From positions 85,563 to 149,562 of the forward strand of contig UYJD01000012.1 in NCBI GenBank assembly GCA_900618795.1: a stretch of 64,000 bases of DNA, written 5' to 3'. Shown piece after piece: positions 53,493 to 64,000 of the stretch. Numbering within the stretch: position 1 is the stretch's first letter; every line of letters begins with the position of its first letter. The position numbers were made by a program, and so were the translations under genes. The DNA is from Cyanodermella asteris. Taxonomy: Eukaryota > Ascomycota > Lecanoromycetes > Ostropales > Stictidaceae. Under the pieces are notes generated by a model. That model saw only the letters and a program-made list of their open reading frames with translations. It did no database searches and was not told where the DNA came from.

Positions 53493-55345
53493 CTATCGAG
53501 GCTTGATAGGTAGAAAGTTGCCAACAATCAGCGTGGGACTGTTCACAATTAGCAGAGCCCCGGCAGCTCGAATCGCTCCTCTTACATGTTATGTTCGTCT
53601 CGACGGACCGTGAACGAGAAGCAGCACGGGATCCCAGTATCGCGGTGGTGCGTGCCCGGGTTCTTCATTGCGCAGCTGGTGAGCATGCCTTTTCGCGCCC
53701 GGTCGAAGGCAATGGCATTGAAGCGCTCCCAATAGTTTACCAACGAGTCCTCGACCATGATTTCTTGTATCGAAATCTTACCATCCCGCAGCTTTTCCAG
53801 AGGAACGTCCACCAGCTGTGCCATCTCTTTGTTGCCACGAAAAATTTCCCCGGTTCGCCTCCAGCAGCACGCCGGTACTGCCATGCTGGCGAAGACGCGG
53901 TCATACTCCATCAGCGTTCTTTCGAACCACATCTCGACTAGGATCAATTCGACATCAGTGAGACGCTGCATGCGTTCGCGAAACTTCGGCCTGAATTTGT
54001 CAAGCTGTCGGAGGATGCGGTTCCTGTTCTGCGGTTGCATGTGCTCCTCCATGTACTTGTTGAGCCTTGCATACCCTCTGACATAGTTGAAAGGCTTCAG
54101 GAGACCTGCATCGTACTTTGCTTGAAGAAGCTTGTTGATACGAACTTCAGGAGCATCATTGCCAGTCGGATCTGCCGCGGTGAGGTAGTACTGTTCTTTT
54201 GCCTTGTCGTTTGGAACTGTGCTGGACGGTCTCGTGATGTTCTCGCCGCTTGCACCGGGTGGCAGCATAAGTGACGAATGACCCTGGCCATCCTGACCCG
54301 TTACTGCTGGCGTATTGCTGCCGAGAAGACCGAAGCCGAAGACGGCATCAGCATTTTCGTTTCCGAACACGTTGCCGTCCTCCAACAAGCTTGTGCTGAG
54401 GAAGTCGTTCATAAGGTTGAATTCATTGCCGACTTCAGGTGCGTTGAACATATAAGATGGATGAAGCGAATGCATATCGTGAAACTGATTTTGGAGTCCT
54501 GGAAGACCATCCCAGGCGACCGAGGCTATCAAACGTCAGTACATCGTCTGTGGCCCATCGACATCATCACCTACCTGATTGACCATTAACAGGAACGGGT
54601 GCTTTGATGGCAGTTCCAGCGCTTTGGTTGTGCTTGACCTGCTGATCTGCATTGATGGACTCTTTCATACTGTTTTGCGGGAGGTAGTCGGGCCCTGTCT
54701 GGCCTTGCGGCGGCGGAGGCAGATCTTGGGTCTCCGTTGTCGACGGCCCATTTTCGCTCGAGTTGGCAAGGCCGTCAACATCGCTTTGGGATATCGATTT
54801 CTTCTTGGTAGGTTCGCGAGGCTCATCGCGACACCAGTGGCCGATGTCGCGTTTAATACATCGCATGCATGGCCGATTCTGCAGCAATGTCAGTTGGAGT
54901 CGCGCATCCGCAAGATACCAAATGTGGACACACCGAGTCGCAGGTCATATGCTGTTATCATGTTAGCACAATATGCACATTGAACAAATGCAAATGCCAG
55001 TATCGCATTGTCATCTCACGTATAACTTACCGAACGCCGACAGTAAACGCACGCTGCATGCAGTGAACTCCGAATCAGCCAAGGTTCCTTCGCTCCCACG
55101 ATAACTTCAAGCCTGAATCTCCCGATACTCGCACCCAAAGGTCGAGTCTCGAAAATAGTGCATGGATTCTTGTGCATGTACATACCTCGACTGACCTTCC
55201 TTCGCTTAGCTTTGGGTCCGCCGCTGCTGCCCTCGTCGGCCCTTCCATTTTCCTTGTTGTCGTCGTGCTCCGGGCTCTCCATCGTCGGCGTCGTCTCGCG
55301 CGGTTTGCCATTCCGGCTCGCATCCTGTGTCTCCGCGCCCGCCAT
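53493..55345 (-). CDS. Zn2Cys6 transcription factor, AcuM/Rds2-like (gluconeogenesis regulators)
   Basis: Six exons on the minus strand (55345-55186, 55053-55031, 54951-54934, 54878-54575, 54525-53586, 53538-53493) sum to 1491 nt, 496 aa, with all phases fitting. The zinc cluster is assembled from four exons: CVYC-RRSHMT-C-DSNRP-C-MR-C-IKRDIGHW-C, preceded by the basic KAKRRKVSR. A Ser/Pro/Gln-rich middle follows. The C-terminal half carries the conserved block ending MWFERTLMEYDRVFASMAVP, ACCWRRTGEIFRGNKEMAQL and VEDSLVNYWERFNAIAF, a PAS-like region. The 46-nt last exon restores the family ending IPTLIVGNFLPI. Aspergillus AcuK/AcuM and yeast Rds2/Ert1 activate gluconeogenic and respiratory genes. 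The finger resembles AcuM/Rds2 more than AcuK, by memory. Confidence 0.9.
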
Positions 55346-56334
55346 GTTGTCTTCGGCCCTCGTGGCGCGCAGTCGCTGTCTTTACTACTGCTGCTGCGTG
55401 GTCTTGTCGGGAGAATAACCCGCAAATCCATGCGCGGGACAAGGTCAAGTTTCCAAAGCGGAGACGGGCTACGAGAAACTAGACCCTCCCCGACATCAGC
55501 CACCTAGCAAAACTCACGGTGTTTGAGGGGTTTTTTAAAAAAAATTCAACTCCAAATAACACACTCCGCTCCAGGGCGCGTAATAATGCGGCCTCATTTG
55601 ATTCTTCTCGTACGTTAGAGCATTCGCGACGAGCATGTGCAAATTTGGAGGTTTTGCGCAAGCCAATAAAGTTGTTTGCCCGTCGCAAAACAAGTGCCCT
55701 TCTCTGGTTTCGTGTCGTGTCCTCGTTTTGGAGCTGATCCCGGGGGGGGAGACTGCTTAGCCGAGGCATCCCTTCCCCCCACCCCCCGGGAAAAGGCTCA
55801 GACTGCGATGCGAGGGAGGGAACGACTCCGCTCGACCGCTGGGAAGCGTAAAGTAGATTTGCTGATCAATTGAGATGATGAAGCTTGTTCTGAATTTCGA
55901 TCGCAGCTTCATGCGCTTTGTCGAATTGATTGTGATGCTTATCTGGTTCATCTTGTCGTGACATGCGGGATTCAACAACACAAACACATCATGAATGTGA
56001 TTTTCGTGCGTATGCAATAATGATTGTATGGAAGTCGTCAATTTCTAAGAGTTTGGAAGTTGAAATTCAACGTTTATCTTTGCCGCTTTGTGTGCATCCA
56101 CAAGAAGGCGAACCACCATACTAGCGAGAAGAAATTATGAGCTCGGGTGGATCCCAGCTTACTTTCTTAGTGTTTGCCTTTGCAAAAACCCCATCATGAT
56201 ACAAGTACAAAAATTCTTCATTAATCATCGTATTGCCCTGTGCGTGCGCATGCCGAATCCCGAAACGCCTCTATGCTAACCCATCAAATCGAGTACCCGT
56301 ACTCGTACGCGTTACCACCCAGTCCGCAGACCGA
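55346..56334. other. intergenic
   Basis: It is the promoter side of the zinc-cluster gene and the 3' flank of MOB1. It contains a T6A8 tract near 55531-55546 and a G7/C-rich spot near 55742-55790. No gene was found. Confidence 0.45.
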
Positions 56335-57158
56335 TCAGTCGACCTTCAACATGCTCTCGACCAGATCACCCAACGGACCCCAAAAGTCCTTCCCACTAGC
56401 CAGCGAATGCTCATCAACAAACAAGACATAATGCTTAAAGCTAGTGTTCAAGTGCGGCTCCAAGCCCAGCTGGACAATGACGGGATAGTGATGGCAGTAA
56501 ATGTGCGCGTACACGCGGTACAGCCGCTTGAAGATCTGTCGGATCAGGCTCGGGAACGTCTTGGGGAAGGAGACGCCGATTCGGCTGGGGAAGACGGCTT
56601 CGTTGTCGATGTTGCCTTGGACCCAGTTCATGAGGTGTTCAACGTAGTCGGGGGCGGACATTTTTGTGGGGCGTTTGTAAGATTCGCTGTCCTGCCAGAG
56701 GTATTCGAATCTGACATAGTTTGTTAGGGATGTGTTTGGTGGCCGCGAGGTGGGGATGGACTCACTCATCTGTTGCCTTCATCTCGGGGCATGATTGTGG
56801 GGAACAGAATTCTGTGATGGAGCCATACAGCAAATTGATCTGATTGTAAAAGTCCACGACTGCGAAGGTGTTAGTTCTTGGAGCGGGGGAACCGAGATCT
56901 GGATTTCTGCATACCATTGACGGCAAGCCATTCGTTCAGGTCTTCACCTTCTGGTAGCTTGACGACTTTTCGCAAACTGCCGCTGCCCAGAGTCGCTTCG
57001 GCGAATTGTCTGAGCTGATAAGTGCTGGTGCCCTTGCCGGCGTTTCGTGGTTTGAATGGTGCTCGTGTGCGAGAGTGGCTGTCAGCGTTGTCAGCACCTT
57101 CATTCTCGGACACACGATAGCCTTTCTTGATAGTGCCGCTGCCAGTCAAATCGCTCAT
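56335..57158 (-). CDS. MOB1: MOB1-like kinase activator (MEN/Hippo-type)
   Basis: Three exons on the minus strand, 57158-56915, 56859-56766 and 56710-56335, total 714 nt and 237 aa with consistent phases. After a 40-residue basic, Ser/Arg-rich lead comes the MOB fold: [20 protein letters not shown] and [20 protein letters not shown]. Zinc ligands lie in [11 protein letters not shown] and HIYCHHYP. The closing block runs [20 protein letters not shown], then LVESMLKVD. Junctions recreate AVNVVDFYNQ and ATDEFEYLWQ, which confirms the splicing. MOB1 binds and activates NDR/LATS-type kinases (Dbf2, Sid2, COT-1) for mitotic exit, septation or hyphal polarity. Confidence 0.95.
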
Positions 57159-58380
57159 GGTGGCAATGACAGCTATACATTAGGCTGCCAGCTTTCTGCA
57201 AGCCGACCATCTTATACGACACTGAAACACAAACAGATATGACGAGCACTCACATGGTTTGAATGAATGACGAAGCCATGGTGACTTCCTTTCGATACGT
57301 AACGGATTGTGGCCCTTCAAGTGATGAAGCAAGTTTGCTAGGGATTGTCGAACAGAGTAGATCAAACGGGAGGCAAATAAGTGCTCATACGCATCAACAA
57401 AAGCGGACGGATCGCTAAGGCGGTTTTCAAAAACAAGCTCAAAGATTTTCAATTGGGTGTGCGTGGCTTGCAAGGTGAACTGTACGAGAGTTTCCGCCGA
57501 TGATGGTCTCGAAGGGAGGAGGCTCTTTCAGATGCTGAGCTGTGTTTTGTTTGGGAATGGGCCCCGTTGTCAGGCGGGACCCGTGGCTTGGCGGGCGCTC
57601 ACATCATCACATGCTGTCTGTTTTGGGACTAGCGGCATCGTTTGGCTCTGCAGTGAACATGGCACTCTCTGAATTCGAGAATGGAACTGGTACTTGACCA
57701 AGGTGAATGTATGATATCTTCTATGAGGTGTTATCGCAGCTGCTGACATGGAAAGGAGCTTCGACAAGTCATCTGGCCGCTAGCTGGATCCTCATCACCC
57801 TCAACGGCGGAGGTCGGCGCAGTGCATTCGAGATCGAAGGACCCACGGAGCAAGTCAATACGGAGTTGTGCTTCAATTTCTGGCTGCATAACTCTTTTTT
57901 GATCTGGTCGAAGAGGATTCGCGACATCGTGGCTACGGATGCATCCCAGAAGGTGGACATTTCTGGACAGATCGAGCTACCAGTACTCATCACGAATCGC
58001 CAGACAGCCCGTGCAGCATGAGCCACGCACAAACATCGTGAAGCCTCTATCATCCTCCCGGCTCGCTCATTCAGACCGCGAGGCTGGCCCGGGAACACTC
58101 GAGCTCTCATAGTTGAAGCGTAGTCATCCGCGCTCAAGGTTGCCTTACCCCGCGCACGGATGTGCACCGTCCATCCGAAAGGGGTCACAGAGTATGAGTG
58201 TCCTCATCATCTTGTGTGTGATAGACTCCTCCACGAGGTCGCTCGACTGGCCAAGATCAAGTCATTCTGCTTTCGTAGGAACCGAGTTGGAAACTATCTA
58301 AGCAAGACCGACAACCGGCTGGTGTCTTGTCTGATTGTCTGATAACGCCTGTAGGCCGACATCTGACGGCCAACATGTAA
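57159..58380. other. intergenic with one unassigned short frame
   Basis: A plus-strand frame at 57707-58021 (104 codons, MYDIFYEVLSQLLTWKGAST...) has fairly protein-like composition (FNFWLHNSFLIWSKRIRDIV). It has no recognisable domain and overlaps an opposing frame, so I do not call it a gene. The left end is the MOB1 promoter. Confidence 0.35.
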
Positions 58381-58966
58381 GATTCTCAACGCATCACGTT
58401 GACGCCGCGAGCGTTTCAGCAGCTTAGATCTCTCAGGTTCCCTTCACTTGACCGTGCAGCGAAGCTCCCGCCGAGTATAACAGACATACACGTATTCTTC
58501 TTTGGCTGGAAAGGATCTGCGCCGGTAATAGCACTTCGACAATGGTAGGTTCCCCCTTTTTGTCCGAGGCAGATACTCTGGTCAATGCAGGTGGCTTCAG
58601 GTTTGCAACAGCGGAACACTACATGATATATCATAAAGCCCTTCTCATGAACGATGTCGAGACTGCAGAGAAAATTATAGCTGCAGCAACACCTGTAGAG
58701 GCAAAGAGCTTGGGCAGGGAGGTCAGGAACTTCCACTCCAAGCTATGGGACAAGAACTGCAATGCTATAGTAGAGAAAGGAAACTGTTTGAAGTTTTCAC
58801 AGAACGAGATTGCAGGAGCGCGTTGCTGGGAGCAGGTGAGAAGATGCTTGTCGAAGCCAGTCCAGCAGACAGGACTTAGGGCATCGGTTTCGCAGCGGAC
58901 GAGGCTGAAAGAAAGGGAGCGGAGAGGGGACAGAACAGGCCGGGAAAGGGATTGGAGAGAGTGTGA
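58381..58966 (+). pseudogene. NADAR-domain (YbiA-like) gene, disabled
   Basis: Three frames carry consecutive NADAR blocks. Frame one (to 58545) reads FFFGWKGSAPVIALRQW. After a one-base loss at 58543-58550, frame two (58549-58815) reads GSPFLSEADTLVNAGGF, FATAEHYMIYHKALLMND, EVRNFHSKLWDKN and GNCLKFSQNE. Near 58815 it shifts again, and frame three reads ALLGAGEKMLVEASPADRT, then TAG at 58877-58879 where the family has Trp (W-GIGF), then GIGFAADEAE and GKGLERV. No in-frame ATG precedes the first block. Intact NADAR proteins act on ADP-ribose or riboflavin-pathway intermediates by N-glycosidic chemistry. The gene is dead unless a different splice pattern rescues it. Confidence 0.75.
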
Positions 58967-60008
58967 GAAATAGGTTGCGGGAAGAGCAGGCCAGTTCGTA
59001 CTTGCAGTTAGGGCATTGATGGATGTGTAAGAGCGGCACAAGTGAAGTTGATGCAGACGAAGTGCTGAGACATGGTAGGAGGAGAATAGCAACAAGTTGA
59101 GGCTGAGGGTGAACGCGCAGCAGGTGACCAGTCTGATACGAAAGCATGCAGCAATCTGACAATCCTCAGGCTTGTGCATTGGATCCGGAGAGCTGTTGTT
59201 GTATATCGTCAGCATCGGCCTGAAACGACCAGCGTTGGCTTGTTCGCGTTGGACGTGGAAGCGCTTGGGTTTCGTGCATGCGGTGTACAATTCTTGTCGC
59301 ATGTCTCTCGATGATGCTCTCAACAACAGTCACATCGAAATTTGTCCCTTATCACCCCAAGTCCACCGTATCACAGATGCCGTCGCCGCCGCCAACGTGG
59401 TTGCTGGCGAGGGCATCACAGTGAGCCGTGCTGCTGGCGCTGGACGTGGACGACCAGGGGCCGGCTTCTTCAGCAATTGCGGGATGGACTCTTGTGCCTG
59501 GACCTGGTTGGACCCGGACTGGACCATGCTAGACTGAATGTGTCGACGAGCCTGGTGATGGTGCACGAAGCGAAGTGTTGCTCTGCGCCGTGATTCGCCG
59601 AGATGTCAGCGCCGAGGGTCGTTAAGCGCCGGGCTTCTGCACATTGCAGCTCCGCCTTTCAGCTTTCTGCACTCCTCACTGGCTACAGCCCTCATCCACT
59701 CAGATCGTCCATCACAGCCAGACGCCCAAGGAGCCATGGCCTCGCTATATGTCCTGCAGCTTGCCCCGGCGCCCGCGCCTTTGCACGTTCCTGAAACTCC
59801 AGACCCGCCGTGAATTGAGATCCAAGGAAGCGTGTTCGTTGAACAGCTGCAAGAGAAGAAGAGCAGAGGTACTCAGAATGCGATAACCACCACTACGAGG
59901 AGGCGCCCAAAGTCCGAATATACATCCCCAAGCTTCTGCTCACCGAAGCTTTGAGGTCTGATTCCTCCACGGCGCAAAGAACCTGCGAGCTGGTCTCGCA
60001 GCGATACT
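58967..60008. other. intergenic, upstream of the membrane-protein gene
   Basis: I found no supported gene; several overlapping short frames in a GC-rich stretch (59380-59520) look random. Confidence 0.45.
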
Positions 60009-61880
60009 ATGATTTCCTCGCCTCTCCGACTTTCTGTATACCAACTACTTTTCGCTCTCTCCAGCGCCAGTTCCGTCGCTGCTCTGCCCGGATTGTGGGA
60101 CGTCGTAATCGATAACAGTCCCGCCCCGCCAGCTGAATCCGGCCCGCCACTGTCAGCCAACGCAATTCGCGACCCGAGCTATCTACCATATGAACTCGTT
60201 GCCATCTTTGGCGCTTACCTGGTGGTAACAATCGCTGTCGGTGTCTCCATCTTGACAATTGGCAAGCGAAGACGTGCAGTCCAGACATCGCCAATGTCGC
60301 TCGGCATGGACATGATGAAGCCTGGCACCGGGTTGACCGGCGAAGGTCGAACAGGACACAGGCCCGCCGCGATCAACACTCCAGGCTCGAACAAGCTCTT
60401 CGGCCCAAGCCCAGTATCCCCCAGCAAGTTCTGGGCGACACCTAGTATCAAGCACGGCTGGGACAACATTACCGGAAAATCGTCAAAGAAGTCATCCGTT
60501 GCCAACGTGAGCATCTACACAGCCGACGAGAGCGTGCTCGAGGATGACAAGGCACGAAACGAGATCGAGATGGATCGCCTGTATGCTGCTGTTGCTGAAT
60601 ACGAGGCCCAGAAGGAGTCGAGCTCACCTGAAGACCAAAATCCACCAGAACTGCAGCATCTTCGACACGGAGTGCGCCCTCTGGCACACGGCCCAGCCAC
60701 GATGGTAGAGCCAAATCCCTCCCGCAACTCGACTACTTCGCCTCGAGCAGATACGATGTCTCCTGCACGTACTGCGTCTGGCGCATCAACTCAGCGACTT
60801 GTGAAGAAGGCGCCTCCTCCGGCGCTGTCCCTCCACGGCACAGCCCACTCGTCTCGATCTTCCCTCGCTTCTGCGCGATCGAGATCGCTGCGCCAATACC
60901 CCATTTCAACACCGATGGGTTCTCCTGGCATGGCTCCAGATTACGGTGATGTTTACAGCGATGCCGAGCCCTTGACTCCTCGCGTGTATGGACCTGGGCC
61001 ACCTCCTCTGCCACCAATCGCTACCAATCTGAACCCATACAAGCAGGAGCGCGCCGCCCGTGACGCCCAGAAGGATCGCGAAATTCTCAGCCCGACAAAC
61101 GGATCATTCACTGCTACAGCAAGAACACACTTCACGCCATCAATTCGCAGCTCCCGAACAAGTGTATCCACATCCAGGTCATACGGTCTTCCAAAAAGTC
61201 CACGAAGCCCAAGAGAGCCGCTCTCTTCTCGTGCTGCAACGTTCCCTCGCATCACCGAGCAGCCAAGTGTCGAGGCTGGCCTCCGCCTACCTCAGTCGCC
61301 ACGATCGCCTGGGCACGGACGCAACCAGAGTTACGCGAGCTGCGAATCAGACATCCGACCAGGTTTCGAGTTTGCGCTTTCACCTGCTCCTTCAGGCCAT
61401 ACCATCCGCCATGATGGGAAGGCCTCACCAACAGAAAGTACTCACACAAGTGCATCTCTGCGGGACAAGAAGAAGAGGGTCGCACCACCACAACTCACAA
61501 TCAATCCTGACAGCAACCACGGCTCGACACTGACATTACCGCTGAACCCGTCCCATCACACTCTGCCTCTGAGAGCCGCCCAGCTACCACTTCGTGATCT
61601 GCGATCGCCAACGACCCAGAACATGAGCATCAAGGCAACTGTCATTGACAGGCCAAACAAGCGTGGTCCAGCAGGTGGTCTCCTCCGAGCTCCCAACACT
61701 GCTGGCCTTGCCGGCCCAGCAACTCCTTACAGCCCATACATGCCTCAAACACCCATGACGCCGATGACGCCGAGCCGTCTGATCGGCCGTGAGGAGCGCA
61801 AGAGGCGAGAGAAGGAAGAGCGAAAGCGCGTCTTGACACAAGAGGATGTTGTCAAAGAAGAGGACGAAATGTGGGAATAA
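60009..61880 (+). CDS. single-pass membrane protein with long disordered cytosolic tail
   Basis: The product is 623 aa, intronless, from MISSPLRLSVYQLLFALSS. Residues 1-26 are a signal peptide. A short Pro-rich lumenal/extracellular segment is followed by one membrane span (about 62-83, YELVAIFGAYLVVTIAVGVS) and the basic stop-transfer IGKRRRAVQ. The remaining 530 residues are Ser/Pro/Thr-rich with many SP/TP sites, proline runs (PGPPPLPPI) and TPMTP repeats. The end is a strongly charged helix (EERKRREKEERKRVLTQEDV, then VKEEDEMWE). The topology resembles fungal wall-stress or polarity sensors, but no WSC or known domain is present. I cannot name the family. Confidence 0.82.
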   Translation: MISSPLRLSVYQLLFALSSASSVAALPGLWDVVIDNSPAPPAESGPPLSANAIRDPSYLPYELVAIFGAYLVVTIAVGVSILTIGKRRRAVQTSPMSLGMDMMKPGTGLTGEGRTGHRPAAINTPGSNKLFGPSPVSPSKFWATPSIKHGWDNITGKSSKKSSVANVSIYTADESVLEDDKARNEIEMDRLYAAVAEYEAQKESSSPEDQNPPELQHLRHGVRPLAHGPATMVEPNPSRNSTTSPRADTMSPARTASGASTQRLVKKAPPPALSLHGTAHSSRSSLASARSRSLRQYPISTPMGSPGMAPDYGDVYSDAEPLTPRVYGPGPPPLPPIATNLNPYKQERAARDAQKDREILSPTNGSFTATARTHFTPSIRSSRTSVSTSRSYGLPKSPRSPREPLSSRAATFPRITEQPSVEAGLRLPQSPRSPGHGRNQSYASCESDIRPGFEFALSPAPSGHTIRHDGKASPTESTHTSASLRDKKKRVAPPQLTINPDSNHGSTLTLPLNPSHHTLPLRAAQLPLRDLRSPTTQNMSIKATVIDRPNKRGPAGGLLRAPNTAGLAGPATPYSPYMPQTPMTPMTPSRLIGREERKRREKEERKRVLTQEDVVKEEDEMWE

Positions 61881-62151
61881 TCTCTCTTGATGATGACCAC
61901 TTTTGAGGTGGTTGATGATTGGATTTGGGACTGATGTTGATGATACACTTTTTTATACATACTACCTCACACTGCCAGCGGCGAGGACTTTCTTGTCTAT
62001 GCTACTTCTATTTATATATACCCCCTATACTATGAGCGACGCATTAAGGCAATGGATCTAGACAAGATCCCGAGCGACGCGAAACACCATGAATCAAATT
62101 TTTTTTTTGATCAAATACAACTTCTTTCATTTTTCTCCATGCGCCGGTTGA

Positions 62152-63126
62152 CTACACATCATACTCTCTCCAAAGCGGCAAGACATACATCACCACCAAC
62201 CACGCACACCAAAGCCGGTATGTCCACTCATCACTCCGAACGTGCCTCATCATTAACGTCCGCACCGCAATAGCCGCACCCAAAGCTCCCAGAACAAGAA
62301 ACGCCGTCCATCCCTCGAACTCCCAAAACAGCGGTCCAGCAACCGACCACGCAAGGATGCAAACAGCCACGCTCCACCGCGCTGCATCCTCTCCGAAGAC
62401 CAACGGTATCGTACTCCTCCCCCTCGCCGCATCACCCTCCATATCCGGCAGATCCTGTACCTGAAGCGTCGTGAAGACGACTGCGGACGCGAACGCCGTC
62501 CAAGCTAGACCCATTTTTGATATTTGCATACCGGAAACGAAAGTCATACCAGACCTCGAACTTTCCATAGCTGCCATGGCAGTGGCGGTAATTATTGTCG
62601 CGCCGCATCCATATGCTCCAAAAGCAATCGCATTGAGGGCGTTGCGGGGAAGCCAGTGGTCGCCAGCCCGGAGGTCGTTATACATCCATGTCAGGAGTAA
62701 AATGACGGCCGTCGGGAAGAGAGCATCGAGATAAGTTCCGAGAGCGAGTGTCAGGGGTATTAGTATGAGCAAAATATTAGTCGCCTGTTGCGGTGTGAGC
62801 CGACGAGATGGTAATGGACGCCAGGGTTTGTTGTGGGCATCTTCGAGGACGCTAGTAGGAAGGCGCTGGTTGGAGAAGGTGAACGTGAGTGTTGTAAGCG
62901 TGACCCATAGCAGGGCAACACCAGCACCACAGATCAGTTTGGAAATTGGAACAGCTATGGCTTTCGTGTCGACGGTGGAGTTGGTGAAGAAGTGCGGACA
63001 CAGGGACTAAGCTAGGCCAACGAGCGTCTGGGGTATGATTATAACCTTGAAGTCGGTGCGGAGGAAAAGATAGGCGGTTTCAATGTGGTAGAATGGGGAG
63101 CGCCGCCCGTGAATTAGCTCGTTCAT
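62152..63126 (-). pseudogene. UbiA-type prenyltransferase with one in-frame TAG
   Basis: One frame of 325 codons from the ATG at 63126 is interrupted only by TAG at 63007-63009. Before the stop it reads HIETAYLFLRTDFKVIIIPQ-TLVGLA. After it come SLCPHFFTNSTVDTKAIAVP and then TFSNQRLPTSVLEDAHNKPW-RPLPSRR, the first Asp-rich Mg/diphosphate motif. The second motif is QVQDLPDMEGDAARGR, and six to eight membrane spans can be counted. Such enzymes transfer prenyl groups to aromatic acceptors in fungal secondary metabolism. A rescuing intron would be under 40 nt and is unlikely. The frame is otherwise intact, so the loss looks recent, or the TAG is a sequence error. Confidence 0.75.
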
Positions 63127-64000
63127 GCTGAGCTGTGGTATATCTGTGAGTACCATTTCGTTGAACCTGACTTATTCAGCTTTTCAAGGGCTGGAGAGTC
63201 TTACTCTCGTTTTTTGATTTGTGATCAGCATAGCGGTGCTGGATCCTGGTACCATTGTGATGGCAGCGCTATTGAAGTCTCGTCTCAAACGTGTTGAAGT
63301 TGGATTCACGGTCGGGGGGTGAGGGACGTTGTGATTTAATGATCGTGGAGAGGTAGATTGCTAGATTACCACGCTTGGGCAACCCAGACTTTGCCTGCTG
63401 TGGCCAATTTCCCTTGACCCAAGTCCGAATCAAAGAACGGAGCGGAGGAGCTTATCTTTCGGAAAGGACACACGGCTATGGCCCGAACACCCGAGGTTAC
63501 CTACTCAGCTTTCATGCCTTAGTACGCAAATTGAACATAATAGCTGAGCTGAGCTGGACTGGACTGAAGAAAATTCAATAGCTGACCGATGTAAGTTCGG
63601 ATCGCTATCTCCTCCTGCTACTCTGACTCCGCTAATGGAATGCATCTGTATATACGCTACTCGATCGCACGTGCTGACTATGTCGATTCTCTATTGTTAT
63701 GCCTCGATTGGTGTTGAGATTGATAAGCGCCATGGTGGAGAGTAAAGCCTACACCGAGACCGCTCCAACTTCTCTCTTTGGAAAATGGTACCGAGCGTAG
63801 GCTCGCAGGCGGAGTGCTACCATGTAGAGTGAGGGACGGGGCCCATGTATTGTATCGGTCAGTAAGTTTCAAATGCGGTATGGTCTCTGAAACGTTCTTA
63901 TGGGGCTCCGAATGGGGCCGACTTCCGCTATCCCAGCCGCCACTGACGTGTCACGGACATAGGAAGGGGCCGTCAGTCGGGGACTCACGGGAACCAATGA
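63127..64000. other. intergenic to right edge
   Basis: It is the upstream side of the UbiA-like gene and has no supported feature. A short gctgagctgagctgg direct repeat lies at about 63542-63558. Confidence 0.45.

Noticed and set aside
57707-58021. 104-codon frame with protein-like composition
   Set aside because: No domain, no splice partner and an opposing frame of similar quality; left as intergenic.

Overview
The window is nuclear DNA of a filamentous ascomycete. Evidence seen: short introns of about 45-100 nt with GTRNGT donors, CTRAC/CTGAC branch points and YAG acceptors; typical Pezizomycotina proteins (an AcuM/Rds2-type zinc cluster factor, GH64 and GH128-like glucanases, a Gag1-like clamp protein, BTB proteins, a Spo22/Zip4-like protein); and CAA-rich leaders before start codons. 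The proline/serine-rich open proteins without introns and the overall base composition suggest Dothideomycetes, but that placement is inference.

Layout. 0-6 kb: a fungal-specific protein cut by the left edge, the mitochondrial Fe-S scaffold NFU1, a cytochrome P450, a hairpin-rich tRNA-like element, and a small secreted precursor carrying three 19-residue repeats. 7-13.7 kb: a HIT zinc finger/RGG protein, a RasGEF and a Gag1-like protein. 14-17 kb: two same-strand BTB proteins. 18.7-25.4 kb: a broken GH128-like glucanase, an ER thioredoxin-like membrane protein, a DNAJC9-like J protein and a GH64 glucanase. 26.5-33 kb: a class I methyltransferase, a stop-ridden O-methyltransferase remnant, TYW3, and fumarase in six exons. 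33.5-36.5 kb: a 978-residue disordered protein. 36.5-42.1 kb: a 5.6-kb gene-free stretch. 42-50.9 kb: calcipressin, an F-box/LRR-like ORF interrupted by one TGA, an MFS transporter, an F-box fragment, and mitochondrial GrpE (MGE1). 51-57 kb: a short Spo22/Zip4-like gene, the AcuM/Rds2-like regulator, and MOB1. 58-63 kb: a broken NADAR gene, a single-pass membrane protein, and a UbiA-type prenyltransferase with one in-frame TAG.

There is no single pathway. The core genes cover mitochondrial biogenesis and metabolism (NFU1, FUM1, MGE1, and a regulator of the gluconeogenesis class), tRNA modification (TYW3), Ras, calcineurin and Hippo-like signalling (RasGEF, calcipressin, MOB1), and meiosis (Spo22-like). 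Scattered between them are accessory genes, many disabled: at least five loci carry premature stops or frameshifts. The candidate with the most novelty is the repeat-containing secreted precursor at 5773-6153, 1.3 kb from a P450, with the layout of a Kex2-processed repeat peptide or RiPP precursor.

All gene models with introns were spliced by eye and checked for frame consistency. They were not compared with any database or transcript.
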